From Neolentinus lepideus HHB14362 ss-1 (Eukaryota > Basidiomycota > Agaricomycetes > Gloeophyllales > Gloeophyllaceae): a DNA stretch of 16,615 bases. The stretch spans positions 76,302 through 92,916 of the forward strand of contig KV425594.1 in the NCBI GenBank assembly GCA_001632425.1. The letters are read 5' to 3'. This document shows, piece by piece, positions 1 to 7,436 of the stretch (its first letter is position 1; the number at the start of each line of letters is the position of its first letter). The position numbers and the translations under genes are program-made. The notes under the pieces are model-generated. The model was not told the origin of the DNA and did not search any database. It was given only the letters and a program-made list of their open reading frames with translations.

Positions 1-587
1 TTACCCTTTGCTACCCCGGGCCTCGCAGCCATCTGACACCAAGGGCTTTGGTGTTTGCTTTGTGGTTGTGTCTACACTTTAGGTCTCTTTTCCGCGGGTT
101 TCGTCGTGTGTCTGTGCGTATCACCGGGACAAAGATGGCATAGATATGCCTCGATCGTATTCCCAAATAGGCATATCTTAGGTGTATTTTAGGCACAGCT
201 TATGATTCATCTGAGATATGATGTGAGCAGATTTTATGATTTTATGCTGTGCTGCTTAATACTTCATTTGCGGGTGTAGGCACATTCGTCAATGGCCAGC
301 TGGTAGCGGTAGTAGCACCCTGTGAGTACTGAGAGCCTGATGAGCAGATGCAAGCCTCAGGGGTGTCGCAAAAGCAGACTCGGGTAGCCATTGGGACAAA
401 CAGGGCACTGGTAGAGCTCACACATATTTATTATGATTTTCTTGGAATTTCTTGGAATTTTCTTTGTCGCCAAAGAGCGCGACGAGTATACCTTTCAGCC
501 GGTAAGTGAGACGCGTCAGCGTGTCATGTCAGTTCACGCACGTGATGTTTACCTGTTATGTCCATCACATGTGATTCATTCCCACTT
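1..587. other. no gene recognised
   Basis: I see no convincing coding region. A short frame at 433-798 has unremarkable composition and runs over palindromic sequence. The minus strand at about 360-420 can be read as a short peptide with a CPVC-like pair, but it is stopped at once. A small perfect inverted repeat (7-bp arms, 5-nt loop) lies at 36-54. The stretch is best read as intergenic or decayed repeat DNA. Confidence 0.5.
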
Positions 588-690
588 CGCAAAGTCTTTA
601 AAGCGACTTAGGGCGACTTCAAAGTCTCACGAAGTCATACAAACTCGAAGTGGACTAAAGTCCACTTTAAAGCACTTCACTTCAGGAACA
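588..690. repeat. palindromic AAGTC/GACTT-rich cluster
   Basis: This 100-bp stretch is packed with the word AAGTC and its complement GACTT. The clearest palindrome is AAGTGGACT at 648-656 facing AGTCCACTT at 659-667, with a 2-nt centre. Smaller self-complementary pairs precede it, such as the AAAGTC and GACTT words at about 594-640. Such density is unlikely in ordinary coding sequence and suggests a degenerate repeat or the end of a small mobile element. No function can be assigned. Confidence 0.45.
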
Positions 691-884
691 ACACTACTTA
701 GTAGGCGAGCAACTGTCTTTAATGGAGACTTGTACCGGTTTCATTTACGCGCCTTAGAAGCCTCCCTTGACTCAGTTCATCGTCCGGAAAAGGTATAAGC
801 AGCACATGCCTCCATCTCAAAGAGGAGGTCAGTGACCGACACAATGGGTGGCCGATGCCGCACGTCGGCAGACTCCTCCTGCAT

Positions 885-1079
885 CTTGCAGCTACGAGTA
901 GGGTGTAAAAAAGCGCTGATTTTCCTATTCCACAGCTACCGATGAATATGTTAACATCATTCCCCTTTTCGACTTCACGAGAAAGTGTAACTTGGAAATC
1001 TCGCAGACTCATACCGAAGTTTAAACTGATACCACTGATCTGAGCCAATTTTCGGTATGGTAAGTGGATTATCAGACAT
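885..1079 (-). pseudogene. RecQ-like helicase N-terminal fragment, frameshifted
   Basis: Read on the minus strand from an ATG at 1079, the peptide begins MSDNPLTIPKIGSDQWYQ, lining up with the start of the plus-strand fragment at 1570 (both have a WYQ motif about 16-20 residues from the Met). Homology then moves to another frame, with LRDFQ followed by the Walker A loop GSCGIGKSALFY, the counterpart of LHDFQ and SCGMGKSACFY in the plus copy. The linker between WYQ and LRDFQ is shorter than in the plus copy, so a deletion caused the frame change. Homology fades after about 885. The family is the superfamily 2 RecQ-type DNA helicases, of which only the Q-motif-like segment and motif I remain. 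It cannot make a helicase. Family assignment rests on motif pattern only. Confidence 0.6.
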
Positions 1080-1569
1080 TCGAGGTTGGATAGATACATA
1101 AATTAAGCCACAGAGCAGTAGTCTAAAGCATATTGCAGACGAGGAAGATAAAACAACACAGTGCAAAAGAGCCAGCCGGTGTGTGCCGGTGCGACCGCCA
1201 CAATATGCACGTGGTGCCATTGCATCGGCGCGAGCCCCCCTGAATCAGGTAACTGTCGTTTCCTAAACGGGCGGAAGGGAGGACTCCCTAGCGTGCATCG
1301 GAAATATGCACTAGCCTACCGCGTATCCTCAGACTGAGATAGGCTAGTCGAGATGATGGATAGCGTTGGCAGTAGCTCCCGAAAATCCAAATTCCCACAC
1401 AGCCACTTCCCTAATTTGTGCAGCTTGTCCGGATTGGTACAGGCGGTAGATCTCTGCTTCAGATGCATTGTGGCTGAACGCATCCTAGGTCTCTCTGCAC
1501 TCAGGTTGCGTCGTCTGTACTCTTCATTTCTGGCTACATGTATTCTTTACTAGCTCCTAAAGAACATTA
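1080..1569. other. spacer between the two helicase fragments
   Basis: No gene is seen. The stretch holds one copy of the inverted sequence described at 1359-1470. It also has a 9-bp perfect inverted repeat ACTAGCCTA (1310-1318) facing TAGGCTAGT (1340-1348), with a nested CTCAGACTGAG palindrome between, and a small palindrome AGGGAG-GA-CTCCCT at 1276-1289. A frame at 1353-1553 is probably antisense to that repeat. Confidence 0.45.
1359..1470 (-). repeat. inverted copy of diverged sequence X
   Basis: The reverse complement of 1359-1383 matches 2490-2514 at 23 of 25 bases. Weaker similarity continues to about 1470 (an AGATCTA word, then a CCGGA word and a GGGAA word, in the same order as at 2400-2490). 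On the minus strand it can be read as a peptide ending GFSGATANAIHHLD and a stop. The plus copy reads LSGATAKAIGRLD, so the sequence may once have been coding. The family is not recognised. Confidence 0.5.
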
Positions 1570-1967
1570 ATGGAATCTACTGTGTCAGAAACTCTTCAGC
1601 CTGAAGTCGGCACACGGGAATGGTACCAGCATGTTGTCGCGCCAGCGCTGAAGTACCCTCGATTACACGACTTTCAGCTCGAATTGGCACTTGCAATTCA
1701 GAACGGCTTAGACGGAGCCATTCTGGCATCGTGTGGGATGGGAAAATCAGCCTGTTTCTATGTCCCCGTGAAGGCTGCAATACTAAGACACGGAGAAGCA
1801 CTCATGATTCTTGTTGTCCCCACGAAAGCATTAAGTGAAGATCAGGTGAGTATACTTAATCAATATTACTGTCCTACTCATTATAAACTATAATATATTG
1901 TTTATAGGCCAAATCCACTAATGCACGAGGCCTTCGAGCCGTCGCGATCAACAGAGACACCATGTGA
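1570..1967 (+). pseudogene. RecQ-like helicase N-terminal fragment with intact intron
   Basis: Exon 1 runs 1570-1845 (92 codons). A 62-nt phase-0 intron at 1846-1907 has a GTGAGT donor and a TTTATAG acceptor, and exon 2 runs 1908-1967. The peptide shows an LHDFQLE Q-motif-like segment, the Walker A loop SCGMGKSA (about residues 53-60), then PTKALSEDQ (motif Ia region), and after splicing AKSTNARGLRAVAINRDTM, a typical continuation in RecQ-type helicases of mushrooms. A TGA at 1965-1967 ends the frame, yet helicase-like residues (AALNETPPRKLLKH) continue in frame behind it to about 2005, after which the similarity breaks off. Full-length proteins of this family run several hundred residues, so the DEAH box and the whole second RecA domain are missing. 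It is a truncated gene piece, not a functional enzyme. The preserved intron argues against capture through a spliced RNA. Confidence 0.68.
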
Positions 1968-1973
1968 GCCGCC

Positions 1974-2345
1974 CTAAACGAGACACCACCAAGAAAACTC
2001 TTGAAACATGCCAGTAGACATAGATGCCGTAGTTTGCGAACCGGGAGTTACAGGCCAAGAGCCATCAGAGAATACAGAAACCGGGCTGTCTAGCAGAAGG
2101 GTGCGCGAAGAGGGAGCAATAAATTGCACCTGTTGAAAGATTGGTTTATTCGGCCCTTCGTAGAACTGGAATTCAACTGCAGATGCGCTGCGTTGGTCAG
2201 TGGTGAACGCGCTGGATGGACAATCCGAGTCATTGCCGAATGGTTCAGATAAAATATCTAATTCTGAAAGGGTGTCTATAGGTGAGTCGGAATTGTCTAA
2301 TATATGCGGAGGGTCTGGTCGAGGAACTCTGAAGTTGTGGAACAT
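1974..2345 (-). CDS. unknown Ser/Thr/Pro-rich reading frame, probably a fragment
   Basis: This 123-residue frame from an ATG at 2345 has no family I recognise. It is rich in Ser, Pro, Asp and Thr with no membrane segment or catalytic motif. The middle contains an EFQFYEGPNKP stretch. Its last ten or so codons are antisense to the tail of the helicase fragment, so the original frame probably ended or was cut near 2000 by a DNA junction. The region upstream on this strand (2346-2900) is hairpin-rich and noncoding, as the leader of a retroelement or other mobile element could be. A gag-like N terminus is one guess, without motif support. It may also be a chance open frame. Confidence 0.3.
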   Translation of the reverse strand: MFHNFRVPRPDPPHILDNSDSPIDTLSELDILSEPFGNDSDCPSSAFTTDQRSASAVEFQFYEGPNKPIFQQVQFIAPSSRTLLLDSPVSVFSDGSWPVTPGSQTTASMSTGMFQEFSWWCLV

Positions 2346-2399
2346 GTTACCAGAGGAAAGAACAAGATGTTGGACTTAAGAGAATTCAAGCGATGGCGC

Positions 2400-2514
2400 G
2401 AGATCGCTAGATCTAAGCTGTCTTACCGGATTGAGCAACATTGAACTAATGGGGAATACCGGTACTATTTTTAACTGACGCGCGAAACTTTCGGGAGCTA
2501 CTGCGAAGGCTATC
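2400..2514 (+). repeat. second copy of diverged sequence X
   Basis: This is the plus-strand partner of 1359-1470. Positions 2490-2514 match its reverse complement at 23 of 25 bases, and similarity fades toward 2400. The two copies flank the plus-strand helicase fragment in opposite orientation. The frame containing LSGATAKAIGRLD stays open downstream of 2514 for a further stretch, but a stop lies just upstream near 2476. Confidence 0.5.
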
Positions 2515-2749
2515 GGGAGACTAGACAAGTCTCCCTGTGAAGCCCGTTGCTCGCCTACTCGGATTCACTGAGGAGACGTCGCTCGCAAGTCTAGACTGAG
2601 ACACATTCAGTCGGGCAGGGATACATACCTGGGGGCAGCTCGTTGAGCGAAACTCAACGAATTTCGTGCTGTCTTCCAGGTATGTCGAGTCTTCACACTC
2701 AAGCCAGTCCTCTCCCGATAGTCTGACGAATTTTCGTGCTGTCTTCCAG
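2515..2749. repeat. folded block of hairpins with a direct repeat
   Basis: Several perfect arms are packed here. GGGAGACT (2515-2522) pairs with AGTCTCCC (2528-2535) around a 5-nt loop. AGTCTAGACT at 2588-2597 is a palindrome. TCGTTGAG (2640-2647) pairs with CTCAACGA (2653-2660) around CGAAA. ACATACCTGG (2623-2632) pairs with CCAGGTATGT (2676-2685), enclosing that hairpin. CTATCGGGAGA (2510-2520) is repeated inverted as TCTCCCGATAG (2711-2721). A direct repeat ACGAATTTCGTGCTGTCTTC plus CAG occurs at 2657-2679 and, with one extra T, at 2726-2749. No known RNA family is recognised. It could be part of a mobile-element leader or subterminal region. Confidence 0.6.
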
Positions 2750-2856
2750 TGCGCTACGCTACAACGCGTTACCCACCCACCTCTCCCGTATCTGTACTTG
2801 TTTTTTTTTGTTCTGATGTATTTACACTAACATCGAAAAAATAAAATACCTGAGTG

Positions 2857-2896
2857 GCCCCGAACTCTCAGTTCGGGGCTGCTGCGTTCACGCTAA
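2857..2896 (+). mobile_element. Helitron-like 3' terminus (hairpin + CTAA)
   Basis: A perfect 10-bp stem, GCCCCGAACT (2857-2866) and AGTTCGGGGC (2870-2879), closes on a 3-nt loop. It is followed by 13 nt and then CTAA (2893-2896), with T at 2897. Helitron transposons end in a short GC-rich hairpin some 10-12 nt before a CTRR tetranucleotide and insert between A and T, so the order and spacing are close to expectation. Upstream lie captured-looking helicase exons, as in gene-capturing Helitrons. The 5' TC end and any Rep/helicase transposase gene are not identified in this window, so the element would be non-autonomous or partial. A chance hairpin or a transcription-termination hairpin of another element is the alternative. 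Confidence 0.35.
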
Positions 2897-3600
2897 TCAG
2901 TTGTCCTTGCCTCTGAGAGGTGACGAGGATTAGACGGATTTTGTTTTAGATCGGCATGGCATGTGCGTCGGAGTCGAAGTTATTCCCAGTACTAGATGGG
3001 GGTCCTGATTCTCCTTTTACCATAAAGCGTTCTATTGAACACCTTTGTAACTAAGCTAGTGAGACATAAGAGCGGGTATGTATTGCTCGACGAATAGCTG
3101 GCTTGATTCGATTTACATTCCGCCTCTCGCAGACGATGGGCTTAAATGCTGCTAAAATGACGCCTTAAATGGATTCGAAGCGGGGTAATCACGCTACACT
3201 TTTAAAACGAACTGGTAAACAGACACTAAAACAGCCTTACAAGCCCACCGTGACTTCCCCTAGATAGATAGCAGCAGATAGGCTGCGCAAAGTAGCATCT
3301 TTGGTCGATGACATGTCTATGTATGTCTGATATATATGCTTCAAGTACTGGCTAATTGTCACTATGATTGACTTCAAATATTGGGAACTGTCACGGAACC
3401 TTTCTCAATCTTTATAATAGACCAACATTCGTCCTAAGAACAAACTAAGCACCACAAACTCGGATGGCCATCACACCGGCGCTGGCAACACATTAGCTTG
3501 TCTTGGAACCCTCTGAAGCTCAGCCATAATTACTCGATAGTGATACATTGTAGCTGGCGTCCGTCATCATATACAACAATGAAAACGGGTTGCATGTTAC
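2897..3600. other. intergenic, no gene recognised
   Basis: Nothing coding can be supported on either strand, and no tRNA, repeat array or obvious regulatory site is seen. The right end is the downstream flank of the minus-strand gene at 3769-7012 and probably carries its polyadenylation region. Confidence 0.6.
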
Positions 3601-3700
3601 AGAAAGTGTGATTCATGGGGCACATACGCATGATAGACTTGTTCATATGTTTTGACTACAGATTTTATCCAGGTAAATTCAAACATCAGATCATTCAATA

Positions 3701-3755
3701 CTATGAAAAGGACAACATGAGTCAGATGCCAATACACTGCCGGAGGTCTACTCAC
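3701..3755 (-). other. probable intron in the 3' untranslated region
   Basis: On the minus strand a 55-nt segment begins GTGAGT at 3755, has a CTGAC branch-like site about 20 nt before its end, and finishes CTTTTCATAG at 3701. These are ideal signals for a basidiomycete intron, yet the donor lies only 13 nt after the TAA (3769-3771) of the upstream frame. It is therefore either a 3' UTR intron or part of an alternative C terminus. Splicing it does not extend the main frame, because the stop precedes it. Confidence 0.5.
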
Positions 3756-3768
3756 GATAGTCAGGACG

Positions 3769-6698
3769 TTACGGACGGCCGGGAGGCCCGATGTAGCGTC
3801 TATCATCTCTAGGATCCACCGGCGGGTACACCCTGCTGGTGTACGGCGGCGGCGATCTAGGGACAGGAGCCCGCCTGTCATATGATCCATATCTATCAGC
3901 ATCTGCAATCTGCCTATCGCGTGTATAATCGCGATCTCTCGGAGGTGGGCCACCGGAAGCGAAGCCAGGACGATCGTAGTAACTACCAGTCGAGATACTT
4001 GGGGGAGGAGAAGGAGCACGCGATGGGTAATCTGAACTTGGGGGAAGAGTGTCCCTGCGCGGAGGTGAATAGTAACCGGAACTATTGCCATAAGGCTCAT
4101 CACGAGCCCTCTTGAAAGGAGGAGGCCGTAAATCATCTGCCGGACCAGGAGCACGACGGATCGGGCTGGGGCTTCGCGGTCGAACCCGGGAGATGGGAGG
4201 AGGACTAGGATCGCGGTAGGATGGTCGATCAAAGTCACGAGGATAGCCAGCTCGCTCCTCAGGATAAGGATCAGCTAATCTGGAACCCACCGGCGGGCGC
4301 ATAGGCTCTACACGAGACGCTGCAGGCGGCGGAGAATATGGTCTTCGTTCTCTGTCGTAAGGCGGCCTCACAGGAGGCGAGGGTTCACGTGTATAAAAGC
4401 CTCTGTCTCTCTCATACTCACGCGCAGGTGGCGGCGGCCCGTTGCTGCGTCTGTCCCAGTCAGGGTCCCTGGGGTCTCTTATATCTCTAGGGTCTCTATC
4501 CCTATAGTTCCAGTCTCTGCTATCCTCGTAATAGTCACGTCTCGACTCAGCAGGGAAACGCCTGTCAGCATCTGCAGCAGGAAGAGGAGGCGGATCCCGC
4601 GTCCACGACGCACGCTGCGCAGGCGAGCGGTCTCGGGGCGGAGGCGGGCTCCGGCGATAGCGACCAGGACCAGAGTCAACATCCATCACGTCTGAACGCC
4701 TGTCATCGTATGGGGGCCTATCGATGTCAGCACGCGGAGGGGGTCGCATGTCAGGCCTCTCCCTAGAAGCATCACGGGGCAAAGGTCGATAGTCACGAGG
4801 AGGAGGTTGCAAGCGGCGAGGCGAGGGCGAACGAGGCTCTCTTTTGGGAACGAGTACATCACTACGGACAACCGAGATAGACCTACGTGGAAGAGTATCT
4901 GATGCACGAGGCGGAGGGGGACGACGGTCGGCTGGAGGGGGAGAAGGCCTGTAGCGATCACCTCCAGGTGGAGGACCAGGGCGGTCACGCCTATCATCAA
5001 GAGGTGGACCCCGGTCACCGACAGACAGAGGTCGACCGCGATCAGTAGAATCAAGTGGCTTAGGTGCAGAGCGTGAAGGACGGTGATCACGATCAGCAAG
5101 AGGAGGTGCAACGGAACGAGGAGGCCGATCATCTGGGAGAGGCGCCCGAACAGGACGTTCATCTGGCGGGCTAGGCGGACGCTTGTCAGGAACAGGCGCA
5201 GGACGAGCAGCACGGTCATCCAACGCTCTGCCTGGAGGAGGATGACCGCCAATCCGGTCTTGCAAAGGAGGCGGGGGGGGTCTACCACTTCGCTCTTCGA
5301 TCGCAGGCGGAGCACGACTATCAGCTACAGGAGGCGGTACTCTGCTACCGCGATCATCAGATCTTGCGTTGTCCAGAGATGGTCTACCACTATTGCGGTC
5401 TTCGGGAGGCGGTAGGCCTCGGCGATCATCTACCGGTCTCGCAGTGCGACTTTCAGTAAGACCTAACACAGAAGCGCGAGTATCGACAGCCTGAGAGGGA
5501 CCACGAGTAAGAGGAGCAGCACGATCATCACCAGGAGGTGGCGGTGGCCGCATCTGTCTGTCTTCAGGAGCAGGAGGACGGGTCGCACGGTCGTCCGGTA
5601 AGCTAGGTCTTGCAAGAGGCGCAGATGGTTCGGGACGTCTGTCAACGGCCGTAGGTTCATCTGACGGCTTCGTGTCGTATCGACGCGGAGGTAATGGATC
5701 CGAGCGCCGTGGTTCGTAGTGTCTGCCTTCCGGAGGTCTTCTGCCGTTACCAAGTGGTTCCGGTGCTCTAGAACGATCGTCGGGACGCCGGTCGTCTCGA
5801 GGACGATACCCATCCACACGGCGATCTCGATCGAACTCACGTTCTCGTTCACGGTCCCTAATGCTGTCCCTATCACGGTCTCTGTCATAGGGCCTCTGAT
5901 CCCTTGAGGGAGGAGGACCGCGAGGGTCACTAGCGCCAGAACGGTCAGAAAGTCGACTAAGGGGTGGCGGAAGGGGACGCTCTGTCTCAGCTCGTCCGCG
6001 AGAGTCATCCCGACTGTGAGAATCTACCCACGTAGATTTCGTCTCAGGTCTTGAGTCATCCTTACCATTACTGCCAGACAACCTAGAAGCAGGCGGTTCC
6101 TGCCTAACAGTAGAACCCGCTTCGCTGTTGAGAGACCTATCTGGTACGGGACGAGTAGAAGGGAATTGATCGGATATTGTTTGACTTGAAGTATGATTTG
6201 CATGCGACGCCTCCTGACGAGCACCGGGCACTTCAGGCTTGTTGCCAGATGGCAATTCTTTGACCGGTCGGATCCCATCATTCCTGTCGTTCGACAGCGA
6301 AGTCGTGTTCTATACACGGACAGATCAGTAATAGAGAAGACAACCGCGGCCTGGGAAGTCAAAGCACATCAGTTATGGATTGAGTGGCGCTCACTGAGGT
6401 TTGGAGAATAGGCTTCCTGTCCCAAGACTCGCTTCGAGGTTGAGTTGAATTATTCGGGGCAACACCGTTCGAGTGACTCATCGTAGGGGTTCCCATAGTG
6501 TCTTGAGGAATTTGTTCAGGATGAGGAGGCACCTGAGATATAATAGCATTGGAACTGTCGCGAGGTCCCAAGTAGATGCTCGCCAGTGCCGCTGGGTTGG
6601 GAACAGGCTTGAAAACCTCGTGTTGATTGTTCTTGATCATATCCTTGAGCTTCTCCAGAATTTCCAAGTCATTTTTGCCAGGCGGGAGGGGCATAGGC

Positions 6699-6732
<34 letters not shown>

Positions 6733-7012
6733 GCTGCTGCTGGTAGAACTGGTACGAAGTCCCAACAGGTGCAGACATAGCAGACATATAGTTGTTGTTG
6801 GGGAAAGCAGGATAGCTATGCGACATCTGGAAACCGCTGTTTGAACCTTGACCAACGAAAGGCGCCGACATCGACACAGCCAATTTGGGAGGGTCCTCTG
6901 AGGGAGTCGGTACTAGGAAAGCAGTGCTTGGGTCCTCAGTCAACGTGGTAACCGTCCTCTCGCGGTTCATGCTGTTGCGGGCCTTGCGTTTTTTGTTTTG
7001 TCGTGTCGCCAT
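3769..7012 (-). CDS. Arg/Pro/Asp/Ser-rich disordered protein with polyglutamine
   Basis: Exon 1 runs 7012-6395 and exon 2 runs 6309-3769. The 85-nt phase-0 intron has a GTGAGC donor, TACTGAT branch and TATAG acceptor, and joins LQTS to NTTSLSNDR. The predicted protein is 1052 residues. The ATG at 7012 lies in a GGGATGGCG context. Residues 5-11 (NKKRKAR) form a basic, NLS-like cluster, residues 91-105 are 15 glutamines, and residues 113-149 are a helix-prone segment (DLEILEKLKDMIKNNQHEVF) that looks like the only folded or binding part. From about residue 225 to the end the chain is low complexity: RD/RE dipeptide runs, then dozens of short degenerate units of DDRxxRPPPP type, then SPPP/RSPSP motifs resembling SR-type splicing proteins. 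No RRM, helicase or other catalytic domain is visible. A nuclear RNA-processing scaffold is plausible but inferred from composition alone. Specific family unknown. Confidence 0.8.
6698..6742 (-). repeat. trinucleotide repeat encoding 15 glutamines
   Basis: On the coding (minus) strand the tract is three CAG, eleven consecutive CAA and one final CAG. The long pure CAA run is a microsatellite likely to vary in length between strains. It lies in exon 1 of the disordered-protein gene, so changes in unit number keep the frame. Confidence 0.95.
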
Positions 7013-7436
7013 CCCTTTATGTACTTGTTTGCCCTCCTGCGCTCCGTGTAGTCAGAACTCCGTCCGAACCGCCGCAGACGTAATTCAAGGCCGCCCGTCG
7101 ACCCTGAGACCCACCGAATTACCCTAACGTCCAGCTGTGCGTTGCTGCAAGAAGATCAGCTTTTCTGTCTAGAATGTAGAGAGAATAAGCAAGAAAGCAG
7201 TGGATAACAACAACAGACGCTGTGTTGGGAGAAGGAAAGAACAACGGCGAGCCAGATGGGCTGATATAAGTCATCCGGTCACCTGCCGGTAAGCGTGTGA
7301 GACACTTCGGACATACGCCGACCTCAGAAACTGGATTACTGCATATACCATTGCAAGAGACAAGAAAGTACTGTATATTTGATTCTACTTCTGGTATTCT
7401 ATCGTAACACCCGACCGAAAACAATGAAAAAGTCCT
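7013..7436 (-). promoter_or_regulatory. intergenic: promoter of disordered-protein gene, 3' flank of Hsp110
   Basis: These 424 bp separate two genes on the same strand. The part next to 7012 must hold the promoter of the disordered-protein gene, and the part next to 7437 the 3' untranslated region of Hsp110. I see no clear TATA box, and the open frame at 7119-7424 has no recognisable protein features. No RNA gene is seen. Confidence 0.5.

Noticed and set aside
433..798. 121-residue plus-strand frame near the left end
   Set aside because: Much of it lies in the AAGTC palindrome cluster and no protein motif is visible.
3171..3190. tRNA T-arm-like word GGATTCGAA
   Set aside because: No acceptor stem, anticodon arm or D-arm can be found around it on either strand.
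4686..6008. Long Leu/Val-rich open frames on the minus strand (4686-5315, 5463-6008)
   Set aside because: They are the other frames of the Arg/Asp/Pro repeat region. The repetitive codons (CGN, GAY, CCN) keep shifted frames open, giving a spurious Leu/Val composition.
6473..6844. Plus-strand frame with a poly-Leu run
   Set aside because: It is the antisense of the polyglutamine exon. The Leu run is simply the complement of CAA/CAG codons.
7119..7424. Minus-strand frame with a CxxC pair between the two main genes
   Set aside because: It lies directly in the expected 3' UTR of Hsp110 and the promoter of the next gene, and shows no domain beyond a single Cys pair.
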